Shown in pieces: positions 13,046-22,582 of a stretch of DNA of 64,000 nt (position 1 is its first letter; each line of letters begins with the position of its first letter). The DNA comes from Ridgeia piscesae (lineage: Eukaryota; Annelida; Polychaeta; Sabellida; Siboglinidae). The DNA is taken from the NCBI GenBank assembly GCA_025642075.2, contig JAODUO010000078.1:244501-308500 (forward strand), written 5' to 3'. A program made the translations under genes and the position numbers. The notes beneath the pieces were generated by a model. It was given only the letters and a program-made list of their open reading frames with translations. It searched no databases and was not told where the DNA came from.

Positions 13046-15625
13046 TATGTTGTTCTTAGCATTTTTTATCAGTGTTTGTGTTGAAATTGCATTTCTGGTT
13101 TTGTTCATAGGCCACCTCAAATGTATACATCTGTCTTCCAAATTGATGAATCTGTGGCAGTTGTTCCATTGTGTATCTCTGATTAGCCAGCCATCGACAC
13201 GAGACAAATGACTGTAAGGTAAACTTGTAATTTCTTCTAGATATTACTGAGAGATGCACAGAAGTAATGTGTTGTTTGTCTGCCGCCAGGAAGCACTGAA
13301 GGAGTTGGAAGAACTGAAGGAGATTGTTCCTAAAGAATCCCTCGTCTACTTCCTGATTGGCAAGGTACAACTGTCATCTGTCATTCTTCCCTAGTCACAT
13401 GGGCTGTTCTTCCTGGCTCATAGAGGCCCCACATCCTGGCAGTTCATGTGAATTGCTTTTTTATTTTTGTTACTATCTTGACAAAAAATTGATATCCTAT
13501 ATCCTCTGAATGAAGATTTGTCTGGCTTTATGGAGCTGTATATATTTGTTTATTAATACATCCAATGCTGTGCTTCTGTTACAATGCGTTTATATTATTA
13601 TAGTCTTAGTTGAATTTAATTATGATAACAATAACCTTTGCTGTTGCATAGGTTCATAAAAAGCTTGGCAACACACATCTGGCCCTCATGAACTTCTCGT
13701 GGGCGATGGACCTCGACCCTAAGGGCGCCAACAATCAGATAAAGGAGGCGATCGACAAGCGATATGTGAATGACGAGGATGAACCAGCAACTGGTGGGTG
13801 CAAACTTCACTTTGGTCTGCTCTTTATGAGCTATGTGACTGTGGTGATTTGTGAAAGCCGACTTCATCATTAGTTGGTGCCACCTATATAATTATTTCAC
13901 TTTTAAATGTTCATAAAGGTCTGTTATTCCTAGTCTTGTATTTATTATTACAAAACAGCGTTTCGCTGTGTGTTTGTTTGTCTGTTTGTGAGTTGACATC
14001 TCCGTCAGTTTTGTCGAGCTGAGATTTTGTTCGTAGATTTAGACTTGTCAGATTCCATATGGGGTGTTAGATGAGTTGGCTGAACCAGTATTTCAAGAGG
14101 CTGTGTGGGTAGTTCCTGCCATGCAATTTCATTTTTGTCTGAAAACATAACTAAGCCATCTGTTAATATAACAATGGATGTATACACAGCTTTTCCAAAG
14201 TTTTGAAGGTATTGGTGCTTGAAAATCGTCACTGCTTAACACAGTGTCACTGGTTACATCTGCATCTCACACGTGCCACCCTCTTTCACGTTTCATGAAT
14301 TTCGTACAGGTAGAGCTTTGTCATATCTATACCTATATGTTATAAAACAGTCAGTTCTCTGTTTGGAAAGTTTATTAGTGTGCGTGCGCTGGAAACATTT
14401 AGGAAGGGTTTTGGGGTGACTGATACATAGGACTCACGTTTTTGCCAGGGGAAGACGGGTACCGCGACTACTAGACCATGAGTTGATGACACAAAGGTTG
14501 ATTGGGGATAAATTGGATAGTATTGCAAGTCATCTTACTACTGCAATACTGTTACGATAATGTCACAACTGGTGTAGTAGTATCGCAACATAATTGTAAA
14601 CGTGTCGCCTTCGTGGCAGTGTGTAAATGTGTCGTCTTCGTGGCAGTGTGTAAATGTGTCGCCTTCGTGGCAGTGTGTAAATGTGTCGTCTTCGTGGCAG
14701 TGTGTAAATGTGTCGTCTTCGTGGCAGTGTGTAAATGTGTCGCCTTCGTGGCAGTGTGTAAATGTGTCGTCTTCGTGGCAGTGTGTAAATGTGTCGTCTT
14801 CGTGGCAGTGTGTAAATGTGTCGTCTTCGTGGCAGTGTGTAAATGTGTCGCCTTCGTGGCAGTGTGTAAATGTGTCGTCTTCGTGGCAGTGTGTAAATGT
14901 GTCGTCTTCGTGGCAGTGTGTAAATGTGTCGTCTTCGTGGCAGTGTGTTAATGTGTCGTCTTCGTGGCAGTGTGTAAATGTGTCGTCTTCGTGGCAGTGT
15001 GTAAATGTGTCGTCTTCGTGGCAGTGTGTAAATGTGTCGTCTTCGTGGCAGTGTGTTAATGTGTCGTCTTCGTGGCAGTGTGTAAATGTGTCGTCTTCGT
15101 GGCAGTGTGTTAATGTGTCGTCTTCGTGGCAGTGTGTAAATGTGTCGCCTTCGTGGCAGTGTGTAAATGTGTCGTCTTCGTGGCAGTGTGTAAATGTGTC
15201 GTCTTCGTGGCAGTGTGTTAATGTGTCGTCTTCGTGGCAGTGTGTAAATGTGTCGTCTTCGTGGCAGTGTGTAATGTGTCGTCTTCGTGGCAGTGTGTTA
15301 ATGTGTTGTCTTCGTGGCAGTGTGTAAATGTGTCGTCTTCGTGGCAGTGTGTTAATGTGTCGTCTTCGTGGCAGTGTGTAAATGTGTCGTCTTCGTGGCA
15401 GTGTGTTAATGTGTCGTCTTCGTGGCAGTGTGTTACTGTGTCGTCTTCGTGGCAGTGTGTTACTGTGTTGTCTTCGTGGCAGTGTGTTAATGTGTCGTCT
15501 TCGTGGCAGGACTGAACGAGGCGTCGTTCTTGGAGGGAGCGATCGAGGGATCGAGCAATGACTCTTCACTGATGGAGGCAGAAGACATCCAACTGCGAGC
15601 AGTGGAGAGTGATGAATCGCTCTAG
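624..15625 (+). CDS. CDC27: CDC27/APC3, anaphase-promoting complex TPR subunit (3' part of gene, 11 coding exons)
   Basis: Coding exons seen: 624-687, 1280-1481, 2794-2966, 4660-4812, 5256-5336, 7305-7432, 7851-7968, 12717-12845, 13290-13364, 13652-13793, 15510-15625. All borders are GT/AG and the phases join without a shift, giving 459 residues and a TAG stop. The joined protein follows animal CDC27 closely from the basic RRSSRLF segment through the tandem TPRs (for example KLGNTHLALMNFSWAMDLDP) to the acidic tail. CDC27 is a core scaffold subunit of the APC/C ubiquitin ligase, which triggers anaphase and mitotic exit; in the family its C-terminal TPRs receive the IR tails of CDC20/CDH1 and APC10. 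Vertebrate CDC27 is about 820-830 residues, so the N-terminal half lies left of the window. Introns are inflated by minisatellites, several of which copy the splice junctions. Orthology is very secure. Confidence 0.95.
1850..2777 (+). repeat. 22-26-bp tandem repeat tgtctgttgctaagctgttg (CDC27 intron)
   Basis: About 40 units with the core tgtctgttgctaagctgtt and variable linkers (gattg, atg, gtg). The array fills the 3' half of the intron 1482-2793 and stops about 16 bases before the acceptor of exon 2794, so it borders the exon without copying the final ctccttctag. Sense-strand bias to G and T is strong. Confidence 0.9.
2794..13793 (+). CDS. CDC27: CDC27 C-terminal TPR exons (about nine TPR units)
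   Basis: Eight internal exons encode consecutive 34-residue TPR helices with the usual small and aromatic positions: GWVRCQIGKAYFEMSEY (2794-2966), MEIYSTTLWHLQKEV (4660-4812), AWCAMGNCFSLQKEHD (5256-5336), YAYTLLGHEYVLTEELDRAM (7305-7432), YGLGMIYYKQEKF (7851-7968), LCKFHRASILFAND (12717-12845), YFLIGK (13290-13364) and LALMNFSWAMDL (13652-13793). In the family these TPRs form a superhelix that dimerises and binds the IR motif of APC/C co-activators. Residues are nearly identical to vertebrates, so selection is strong, although the flanking introns hold thousands of bases of tandem repeats. Only the last of 15 copies of the start of exon 7305-7432 can be the functional exon. Confidence 0.93.
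2997..3062 (+). repeat. (CTA)n/(TAG)n/(CAG)n imperfect trinucleotide repeat
   Basis: A run of cta units turns into tag/cag units 30 bases after the donor of exon 2794-2966. It is intronic; the serine-rich peptide it could encode is not part of CDC27. Confidence 0.7.
3587..3764 (+). repeat. 15-bp tandem repeat atgtcagaacagacc
   Basis: Twelve units of 15 bp with an A/G variant at one position. It is one of the few arrays here that is A/C-rich rather than G/T-rich on the sense strand of its gene. Sequence between 3063 and 3586 and between 3765 and 3976 has no recognisable feature. Confidence 0.88.
3977..4643 (+). mobile_element. Truncated copy of a TTAA/CCC-type non-autonomous DNA transposon
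   Basis: It begins ttaa-CCCATTTTATCC and stays alignable with the complete element at 55436-56530 for about 665 bases with only scattered substitutions and small indels. Homology stops just after ggcgccaaaaatac at about 4643, so the 3' third and the right terminal inverted repeat are missing. The break lies about 16 bases before CDC27 exon 4660-4812, so the branch-point region of this intron probably lies in transposon DNA. No transposase reading frame is present. Confidence 0.8.
5625..6080. mobile_element. SINE/LINE-like dispersed repeat fragment
   Basis: It opens with a TAATGATAATAATGG microsatellite followed by caatttatatagcgcc, the tail structure of a widespread class of animal interspersed repeats (AGCGC next to a TAA-type tail), and continues with an AT-rich body to aagctttgaaaagatgta and ttccaggcctttgct at about 5975-6065. 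No coding capacity is visible. The class is recognised from general experience; the family was not identified. Confidence 0.45.
6097..7304 (+). repeat. 85/83-bp tandem array: 14 truncated copies of a CDC27 exon with acceptor
   Basis: Units start at 6123, 6208, 6293, 6376, 6461, 6546, 6631, 6716, 6799, 6884, 6969, 7052, 7137 and 7220; the 15th start, 7305, is the real exon. Each unit holds the first 56 bases of the exon (VDKDFAYAYTLLGHEYVL) plus 27-29 intron bases ending ttcaccag. Five junctions lack a GT (83 bp). One acceptor tract reads ttcatcag. Exon parts are otherwise identical. Copies 1-14 lack the remaining 72 exon bases and the donor; in 85-bp units the frame runs into TAA about 20 bases after the exon part ends. 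Confidence 0.97.
7954..8965 (+). repeat. 32-bp tandem array copying the 3' end and donor of a CDC27 exon
   Basis: The exon ends tgtcatatcggcgtg at 7968 and the intron opens gtaggtggatag. Downstream, about 30 units repeat tgtcacattggcgtg-gtaggtggata(g), that is the last 15 exon bases (13 of 15 matching) with the donor. Units vary in length near 8320-8560 and have a gtggtacgtgg variant near 8770-8870. The unit is G/T-rich on the sense strand. Confidence 0.9.
9006..11763 (+). repeat. 23-bp tandem array, about 120 units (CDC27 intron)
   Basis: Unit atagtcagtgagttgatgta plus tcc. It is highly homogeneous, with a recurrent atactcag variant and rare variants (gagtcgatg, gtcaatgag, gagttgagat). Degenerate units cluster at the left edge (9120-9240) and cga-bearing units at the right edge (11680-11740). 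With the 32-bp and 30-bp arrays it makes up most of the 4.7-kb intron 7969-12716. Bases 11764-12328 are AT-rich unique sequence. Confidence 0.95.
12329..12675 (+). repeat. 30-bp tandem array before CDC27 exon 12717
   Basis: About 11 units with core agtgacacgtgtcatcagtg and tccagtcaca. Each unit contains gtgtccag, the same eight bases that form the true acceptor of exon 12717-12845 (aatgtgtccag), so this array may also derive from an acceptor region, although 40 unique bases separate it from the exon. gacacgtgtc inside the unit is a perfect 10-base palindrome. Confidence 0.9.
13003..13041. repeat. (TA)n microsatellite
   Basis: About 19 TA dinucleotides in the CDC27 intron between exons 12717-12845 and 13290-13364. 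Confidence 0.9.
14606..15509 (+). repeat. 27-bp tandem array ending in the acceptor of the last CDC27 exon
   Basis: About 33 units of tgtgtaaatgtgtcgtc plus ttcgtggcag. The last unit's cag is the real acceptor of exon 15510-15625, so every unit carries the same acceptor-like end. The 27-bp unit is nine codons; both strands give long spurious repetitive reading frames. Variants: gccttc for gtcttc (left part), gtgttaatg for gtgtaaatg (right part), and gttactg only in two units near 15430-15470. Intron bases 13794-14605 hold nothing recognisable. Confidence 0.95.
15510..15625 (+). CDS. CDC27: CDC27 terminal coding exon
   Basis: The exon completes Gly from the split codon at 13793 (G + GA) and encodes a serine- and acid-rich tail (LNEASFLEG ... 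LMEAEDIQLRAVESDESL) before TAG at 15623-15625. Vertebrate CDC27 ends with a comparable acidic tail containing D-Q-LHAAESDEF. The acceptor cag at 15507-15509 is the last of more than 30 identical cag-ended 27-bp units. Confidence 0.92.
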
Positions 15626-15839
15626 CAGGGCGACGCTTGCTCCGTTCTCACATTGCTGTTTCGCCGATAGTTGCATTAACCCCGTGTGAACCACCCAGAA
15701 AGGGAGACAGATGCTGAGAACTTGTATGACACAGGTCAACTATTCAGTATGAGTTATTTGCCGTTATTGGTGTGTATGGTCGATTCCCAAAAACGTACAG
15801 TGTACTGCGAGGTATTGGCAATATCCACACGTTGTGTTG

Positions 15840-15845
15840 AATAAA
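15840..15845 (+). promoter_or_regulatory. Probable CDC27 polyadenylation signal
   Basis: AATAAA lies 215 bases after the CDC27 stop codon and is followed by a T/GT-rich stretch, as expected for a cleavage/polyadenylation site. It is the first canonical hexamer downstream of the stop. Inferred from position and motif only. Confidence 0.6.
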
Positions 15846-15849
15846 CATG

Positions 15850-18317
15850 TTTCTTGAGTGCAGCTATAATGTATTTCTTGTATTCTCCTAAAAACATTCT
15901 TTTGGTACTAGAAAGGTTGTCTTACAATAATAAATTATAAATTTGTTTCCTCGTTTGAGTGTTCAGGCATTCCATATACCGTTTCGGTACCTACTGAAAT
16001 ACGTTTGTAGTTTCTCAAGGATTTATAACAAACATGACATATGGCTAAAAAGAATAGTAATGTTTCACGGTAAGCATAACCATTGAATTTCCCTTTAATG
16101 GCATAAATATTCATCGGAATATTCAGCATAATCATTAAAACAAGTGTACAAGTTATCCAACGGAACTTCCCTAATTAAGTATTTTATAATTAGTACTCCG
16201 CCTTTTTGAGATTCGACCCTACGTTTGCGTTTGTGTGCCCATGTGCATATTTTTACGCACAGTGTTCACACAATGTGTACATGCATGCATACATTCATAC
16301 AGATCTATACAGACATACACAGACACACAAATTGAAACACAAACTCTTGTACATTTGTATGCATTAATGAAACGTGTCAGGAGACATTTTTGAAATGTCT
16401 CGATAGATACATTTCTGTCGTGTCAGTTTAGTCGTGTTAATTTAGATATCACTGAAACATGAGTCTCTCATCGGTTCAGATGTCACAGAGGAAGTGGTTT
16501 CTTGTGTCTGTTTTATATCGCCGAACAATACTTCGTCTCTCGGCAATTTAGATATTTCTGAACAAGCCGTCTTTTGTATGGTTTTTGATATCGCTCCAAA
16601 GTGATATTTATGTCGGTCAAGATCACCAAACAAATGGTTTATAAATATATAAATATCATAGACGTAGTAGATAGTCAGAATAGAGCATTGTCTAGAAAGA
16701 GGGGCCTGTATTCGGCCGCTCATATGAAGTGGACAAAGGTCAGTTGGAGACCAGCGTCCGTGAATGTCGGAATGGAATAGACATGAGCGGTCAATGTTCT
16801 AGGTACATTTTCTAGGCACTGCTTGTATATGGTTTATTACTGATATTTAAAATAGTCTGTACATTTGAGTTTAATTGTGGACTTGGCAGCCATGTTCTGT
16901 CTCGATAACATTCGCTGGGTTGACTGAATGTGATGCGTACACAGCCTCGTGTGAGTGAGTGCGCCTGGTTTGGACGTATGTACATGCAGTGTGTGTGTGT
17001 GTGCACAAGTTTGTGTGTGCAAACAGCGTAGGGCATTCATGCATGATGACGTACATGTTATGTAGAACGTTTGTGTGTGACCTGAATCTGGAAGTGTACA
17101 CACAACATACTGCATGTACAAAGTACTCGTTGCACATCATGTGCTGCATGTACACCACGTGCATGCAGTGAGTGTACGCACAAATGTACACAGATGGCAT
17201 GTGTACACACAACGTAGTAATTGTACAGAAACAGTCATTGAGCAGACGTCATGTGTGGACTACGTACAAAGATTAGAATGTGATTACAGTGAAATAAATT
17301 ATCTTTAGAAGACAATAAGCAGTGTTTTTGTGTTTCTCATTCAGCAAACAAACTTGAAGAGACCTTGACCTTGCTGACAGAGGTCAGAGCTTCACCAGTA
17401 TCATTGCAAAACACCATAAAATGTTGACTGGACCTGGTCAAAACTAGTTTGTTTTGTTTAATTATTTCACCAAAACGATGTAGCAAAAGTGTACACATGG
17501 GGCTGCATATTGTGGATGATTCTTTGTAATACTTAACATAATTAACGTAATTCAGTAACATAACACCTGTCATTGGATTGAGTGGATATTTTTGATGAAT
17601 TAATCTAAACATAGTGATAATATAAAATTCTAATATAAAATTATACGAAACTGCTGTATTTAAATTATTGATTAAAACACATGGGTCACCATGAAAAAGG
17701 TTATTGATAAAACTAATTCACATCAATGTTGTTCAAAATACATACTTCACATTTTAATATGAGAAGTTAATATAAAATTATAAGGATCTTAATAACTCTG
17801 AGCAAAATTGTGGAAACAACAAATAGCAAGGCAAATTTGTTCAGATATTAGTAAATTTAATACTATAAATAGTAAATGAAAGTGTATGCAACAGTATCTT
17901 TTTAATGTCCGACTGCTATCAATATATACACATTATATAGTTAATATGTCTACAAATGTTAACTGTTCTTTACTGCCAGTCATACATGAATTACAAAACA
18001 AACAAACTATAAACTTTTATGTGGAAATCATTTCAAAGTTAGTGTGTCAATTTACAGAAAATAATCACAAAATAATCTACATATAGAAATGATGTCTGCT
18101 TTGGTGTCCATTAAAGGCTTCTGTCTGTCAGTAAGTAACAACAAAACGATGTAAACCAAACGTCAACAAGACTACGTGAACATCTGACATGTTACGGTAG
18201 TATTTGCATATAAATGAAGGGCATCATGATGTACGAACAGACAAACACAGCCTGAATTCGATTCAAGATCAATAAATAAAACAACATGGTAATAGGTATT
18301 TCAGCTCGGCTTCTTGT
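15850..18317. other. Convergent intergenic region CDC27-ODAD2
   Basis: Both genes end here. I see no further conserved coding exon. The stretch is AT-rich, with a TG/CA- and acgtac-rich low-complexity part at about 16950-17250. It must contain the ODAD2 3' UTR; a reverse-strand ATTAAA variant at 17901-17906 is a weak candidate polyadenylation signal. Reading frames in the region (for example 94 codons on the reverse strand near 16442-16723) resemble nothing known to me. Confidence 0.6.
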
Positions 18318-21300
18318 CTATTTTGTGCGAGCCTTTTCATTTGCAAGAGCCAGTCTCCTGATGTTGGCGATGCAGCCTGCTGCAGCCTCCTGAAGGATCT
18401 CATCCTTGGAACCCACCATCTCCATGAGTGGCTGCGAGAGAGAGAATGTGAGACTTTGTTACGCAGAGGACTGCTACGTTGAAACCATCCTTCTCTGTTC
18501 TGTTTTAATTTAAATGTGATGTTTTAGTATTAGAATAAATGTGTTGAATGTACACTCTAGGCCTGATTATGTTTATTGAACCTGAATTACAAATGATTGC
18601 TGGAATAATGGCTGCGATTGAATGATAGATACGATTGTTGTGGCAACATCATTTATGCAACATCTATTCCACCTAGTAATCATTAGGAAAGAAAATAATG
18701 ACGTAAATTTGTGACGAAAAAGCAGCTGACCACAGGATATTTTGTAAAAAAAATGGAACACACTTGCTAATTTGAAATATTCCTCAAGAATTAGATCGAT
18801 TATTACTTTATGTGAGTTACGTTTGTTCGTTACCGAATAAAGGAATGCATGTATAAATAAACACTGCATTAACAAACCTTGACAACAGACGCCTCGTGCA
18901 TTGTGATGCAGTTGTTTGGGTCACGTGACAGCTGGTGGAGCGCCCTGGCGGTGGACCGATGAACTGCCTGATCGGTGGATCTGAGATATTTGACAAGTGG
19001 TGCCACTGCGTCGTGCTGGCCAAATGCCACGCGGTTGTTTCCCCAGTTACAGCATCGTGCAATCGCTTCTGCCAGGTGGCGCCGCAGTTTGTCATCCGTC
19101 TGAAACATTCGATTAGCTTTGTTATGGTACAGAACTATTTCCTGTTCATTTAAACGTCAAACGGATCACTATCTCTTGTTTAGATTAATGTTTCCAAATC
19201 ACGTAACAATTGATTATTGAAGTTGGGCTTGGAAAGGTTTTATGTTCTTTCTGACAAACAATCTAATGTTGTCTCTACGTAGATTTATTGCATGTATTTT
19301 GTAGGGAAATCATGCATAGTTCGAAGGTATTCTGTACATAATTAACTATTTGTAGGTATTTTAAAAGTAAATCATATTTTTTATTTGTTGTTGTTCTCTT
19401 GAGTCAAATTTGATCCGGATCCTCTATTTCTTGTTGTTGGTAATTTTTATTGTGGCATATGATCATAGATCATGCATGCAGATCATAGATCATTTCTACA
19501 GATCACAGATCATGCATACATATCATGGATCATGCATGCAGATCATAGATCATGCATACATATCATAGATCATTTGTACAGATCACGGATCATTCATACA
19601 GATCATACATACAAATCATTGATCATGCATACAGATCATGGATCATTCATACAGATCATACATACCAATCATTGATCATGCATACATATAATAAATCATT
19701 GGTACAGATCACAGATCATGCATACATATCATAGATCATTCATATAGAGCATACATACTGATCACGGATCATGCATGCAGATATTAGATCATTTGTGCAG
19801 ATCATAGATCATGCATGCAGATCATAGATCATTTGTACAGATCAAAGATCATGCATACATATCATGGATCATGCATGCAGATCATAAACCATGCATACAT
19901 ATCATAGATCATTTGTACAGATCACGGATCATGCATACAGATCATAGATCATTCATATAGAGCATACAAACCGATCATTGATCATGCATACAGATACTAG
20001 ATCATTTGTGCAGATCATAGATCATGAAGGTGGATCATGAGAGTGATCCCAGATAACTACTCACAGTGTTGGTCAGGCTGGCTAGCATTGGCACAACGCC
20101 GTGGTCAGTGATGACCGCCAAGTTCTCCTCGTCATTTGCAATGTTGGCAATAGCCGCACACACACTGGCCAGAACCTCCTTCTCAGTTGACTTGAGCAGA
20201 CTGACGATCAACTCTAGACCTCCCACGAAGCTCCGTACCATCTCACCCGCATCCTGGTGATGAGAGAGAGAAGGCGACATGAGAAGGGGTCAGACCACCA
20301 CTTTTTTCTCACAACATTTTCACGTTTTTGGTAGAATATATTTATAAAGCATAAATCATACTGCAAGTCATTTTAACGTAATATATTTTGTTTTATGATA
20401 TATTATGTATACATTTACTTAACATTGTGACAAACAGACATTCAATATGTATTTTCCCATGATCGACAATAAAGTATTATTGTATTGAATTAGACTCTGT
20501 AAAATATTCCACACAGCATATTCTATGTGTGGTAAGGTCGTGAAAGCAACCATACTATTTTGTTTAAGAACAACACCCATAGCCATTGATCCTAGATATA
20601 CACCCACCTGTAGAATAATTTCTTAAATGCATTATATAATATACCCCGTAGCCATTGTAGTGATATACAAACAGTCAATGTTTATTTCCTGCCATCTGGC
20701 AAAATAAATGTCAAACACTGATACGTAAAACTTATCTTAAAAATTAATCAATCCCAAACTGCTTTCAAAATGGTGACCAAATTCTCACCTGCGTAGAATA
20801 ATTGTACTGTGCACTAAACAGTCACATGAAGTGGAAATTTTATGTATATTTTCTCTGTGAAAACATGAATATATCGTACGCACCTTGGCATTTTCGATGC
20901 AGGGACAAATGGCCCATGCCGCGCTTGCCTGAACTTCTGTGTTCTGGTTCTTGAGAAGGGACCATAACAATCGCACCCCGTCCAATTTGTCTATGACCCT
21001 GTTGACAACAGCCACACAAAACGTAATTCACAAAACACACTCACGCTGAGTATTTTGTATCAAAATTGATAAATATATTTAAATTTATGTTGTAAAAATC
21101 CATCTGTAAAAAGATGTTTAAAGATGGTTACATGAAGGAAACTCCTGAATCTAAACTCATATTTAATGAATAATTTACCTGCAAGTTTATTCTTAGTATT
21201 ATATTTTCTGTTTCTTTAAATATTCCATAGCATGGATCGTTTAATTTACATTAATTTAACAGTATGAAATCACTACAATGATATCTTTTAACTGTCTACG

Positions 21301-21873
21301 GTAAAGATAAATCATATAAGATTGCAATAGCAGAAAAGTGCAACAAATCTGGTAAATGATATTAAAAACTATGTATCTGGACTGAGTAAACAGATTAGGA
21401 CAACATGTGTAGCTGAGTTTTGTCTTAAAGATGTGTCCATTCGGGCAAGTTTGATCGTAGCAGACACACACTCACGTCATGTTCTCTTGTTCCTCGGCGC
21501 ACTGACCCACGGCCTTCGTGACGTTGATGAGTAGGGCCTGGTTTGTTCCCGTGAGAAGGTTGACGAGAGATGGAATGCCCCCCGCCTTGCGGATGGCCTG
21601 GCGATTGGGGGGGTCTTGAGCCAGCTCCGCCAGAGCCCCAACTACGTTGACCAGCACCTACAGCAGGCGCGGGAATGTCGCTTGACCAGTGTTTGTTACA
21701 CGCGAAACAACAAAAGAAAAATCAAGGAACATTGCTGTTTCTCAGCCTGTTATTTTATTCTGGATGAACACAAACTGTCTATATAGGAAGTCACATTTAA
21801 ATTTGAATGCCGGATGTCATAGAAATCCATGTCACAGACCCTGGATGTGTAATATCAGTCATAGTTTATATGT

Positions 21874-21952
<79 letters not shown>

Positions 21953-22527
21953 TATGTAATGGTTTCTAATGTTGCACACACTCTAAAGAAATATTTTTCG
22001 GGAAGTGGGTGATGGGACATTGGCTCCAGAACAATAGGGAAACATGAGTTTGACCCCTAAAGGAAGTGGAACCTGTACATAGATTCAGTAAGACCCCTTC
22101 TATTGGCACCCAGCTCCAAAAAATCCTGTCAACTTGACGTTCAGTGCTCACCTCCTCCGGCTGGTTGTTGAGTAAGTTCACGAGGAGGTCGATGGCCTTC
22201 AACTCCTGGAATCGGGAGACGTTCTCGCTGGTGATGGAGCACTTCCAGATGGCGCCAGTGGCAGCCGCCAGAAGCTCCTTGTTCTCTGTGTCATTAAGTA
22301 ACATGACCAGGGGGTCAAGGCCACCATACTCCCTCACAAGGTCACGCGTCTCTTTCTCCTCCGCGCACTACAATGTCAAGGCCATTGACATCAATTACGT
22401 CACAAATTAAATCTATCATAAAAAGCCTTGCTCCCCATTTCATTACCTAGGTACTTTTAATAGCTTTACCTGCTAACAATGATACACCATTTCTATATGG
22501 TTCCAACTATAAAGTTATGGTCTTAAT

Positions 22528-22582
<55 letters not shown>

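Noticed and set aside
14538..15569. 343-codon His/Glu/Asp-rich frame on the minus strand and 241-codon Ser/Trp-rich frame on the plus strand
   Set aside because: Both are shadows of the 27-bp (nine-codon) repeat in the last CDC27 intron.
16442..16723. 93-codon minus-strand frame in the CDC27-ODAD2 gap
   Set aside because: No recognisable family, low complexity of composition typical of chance, no splice or UTR context.
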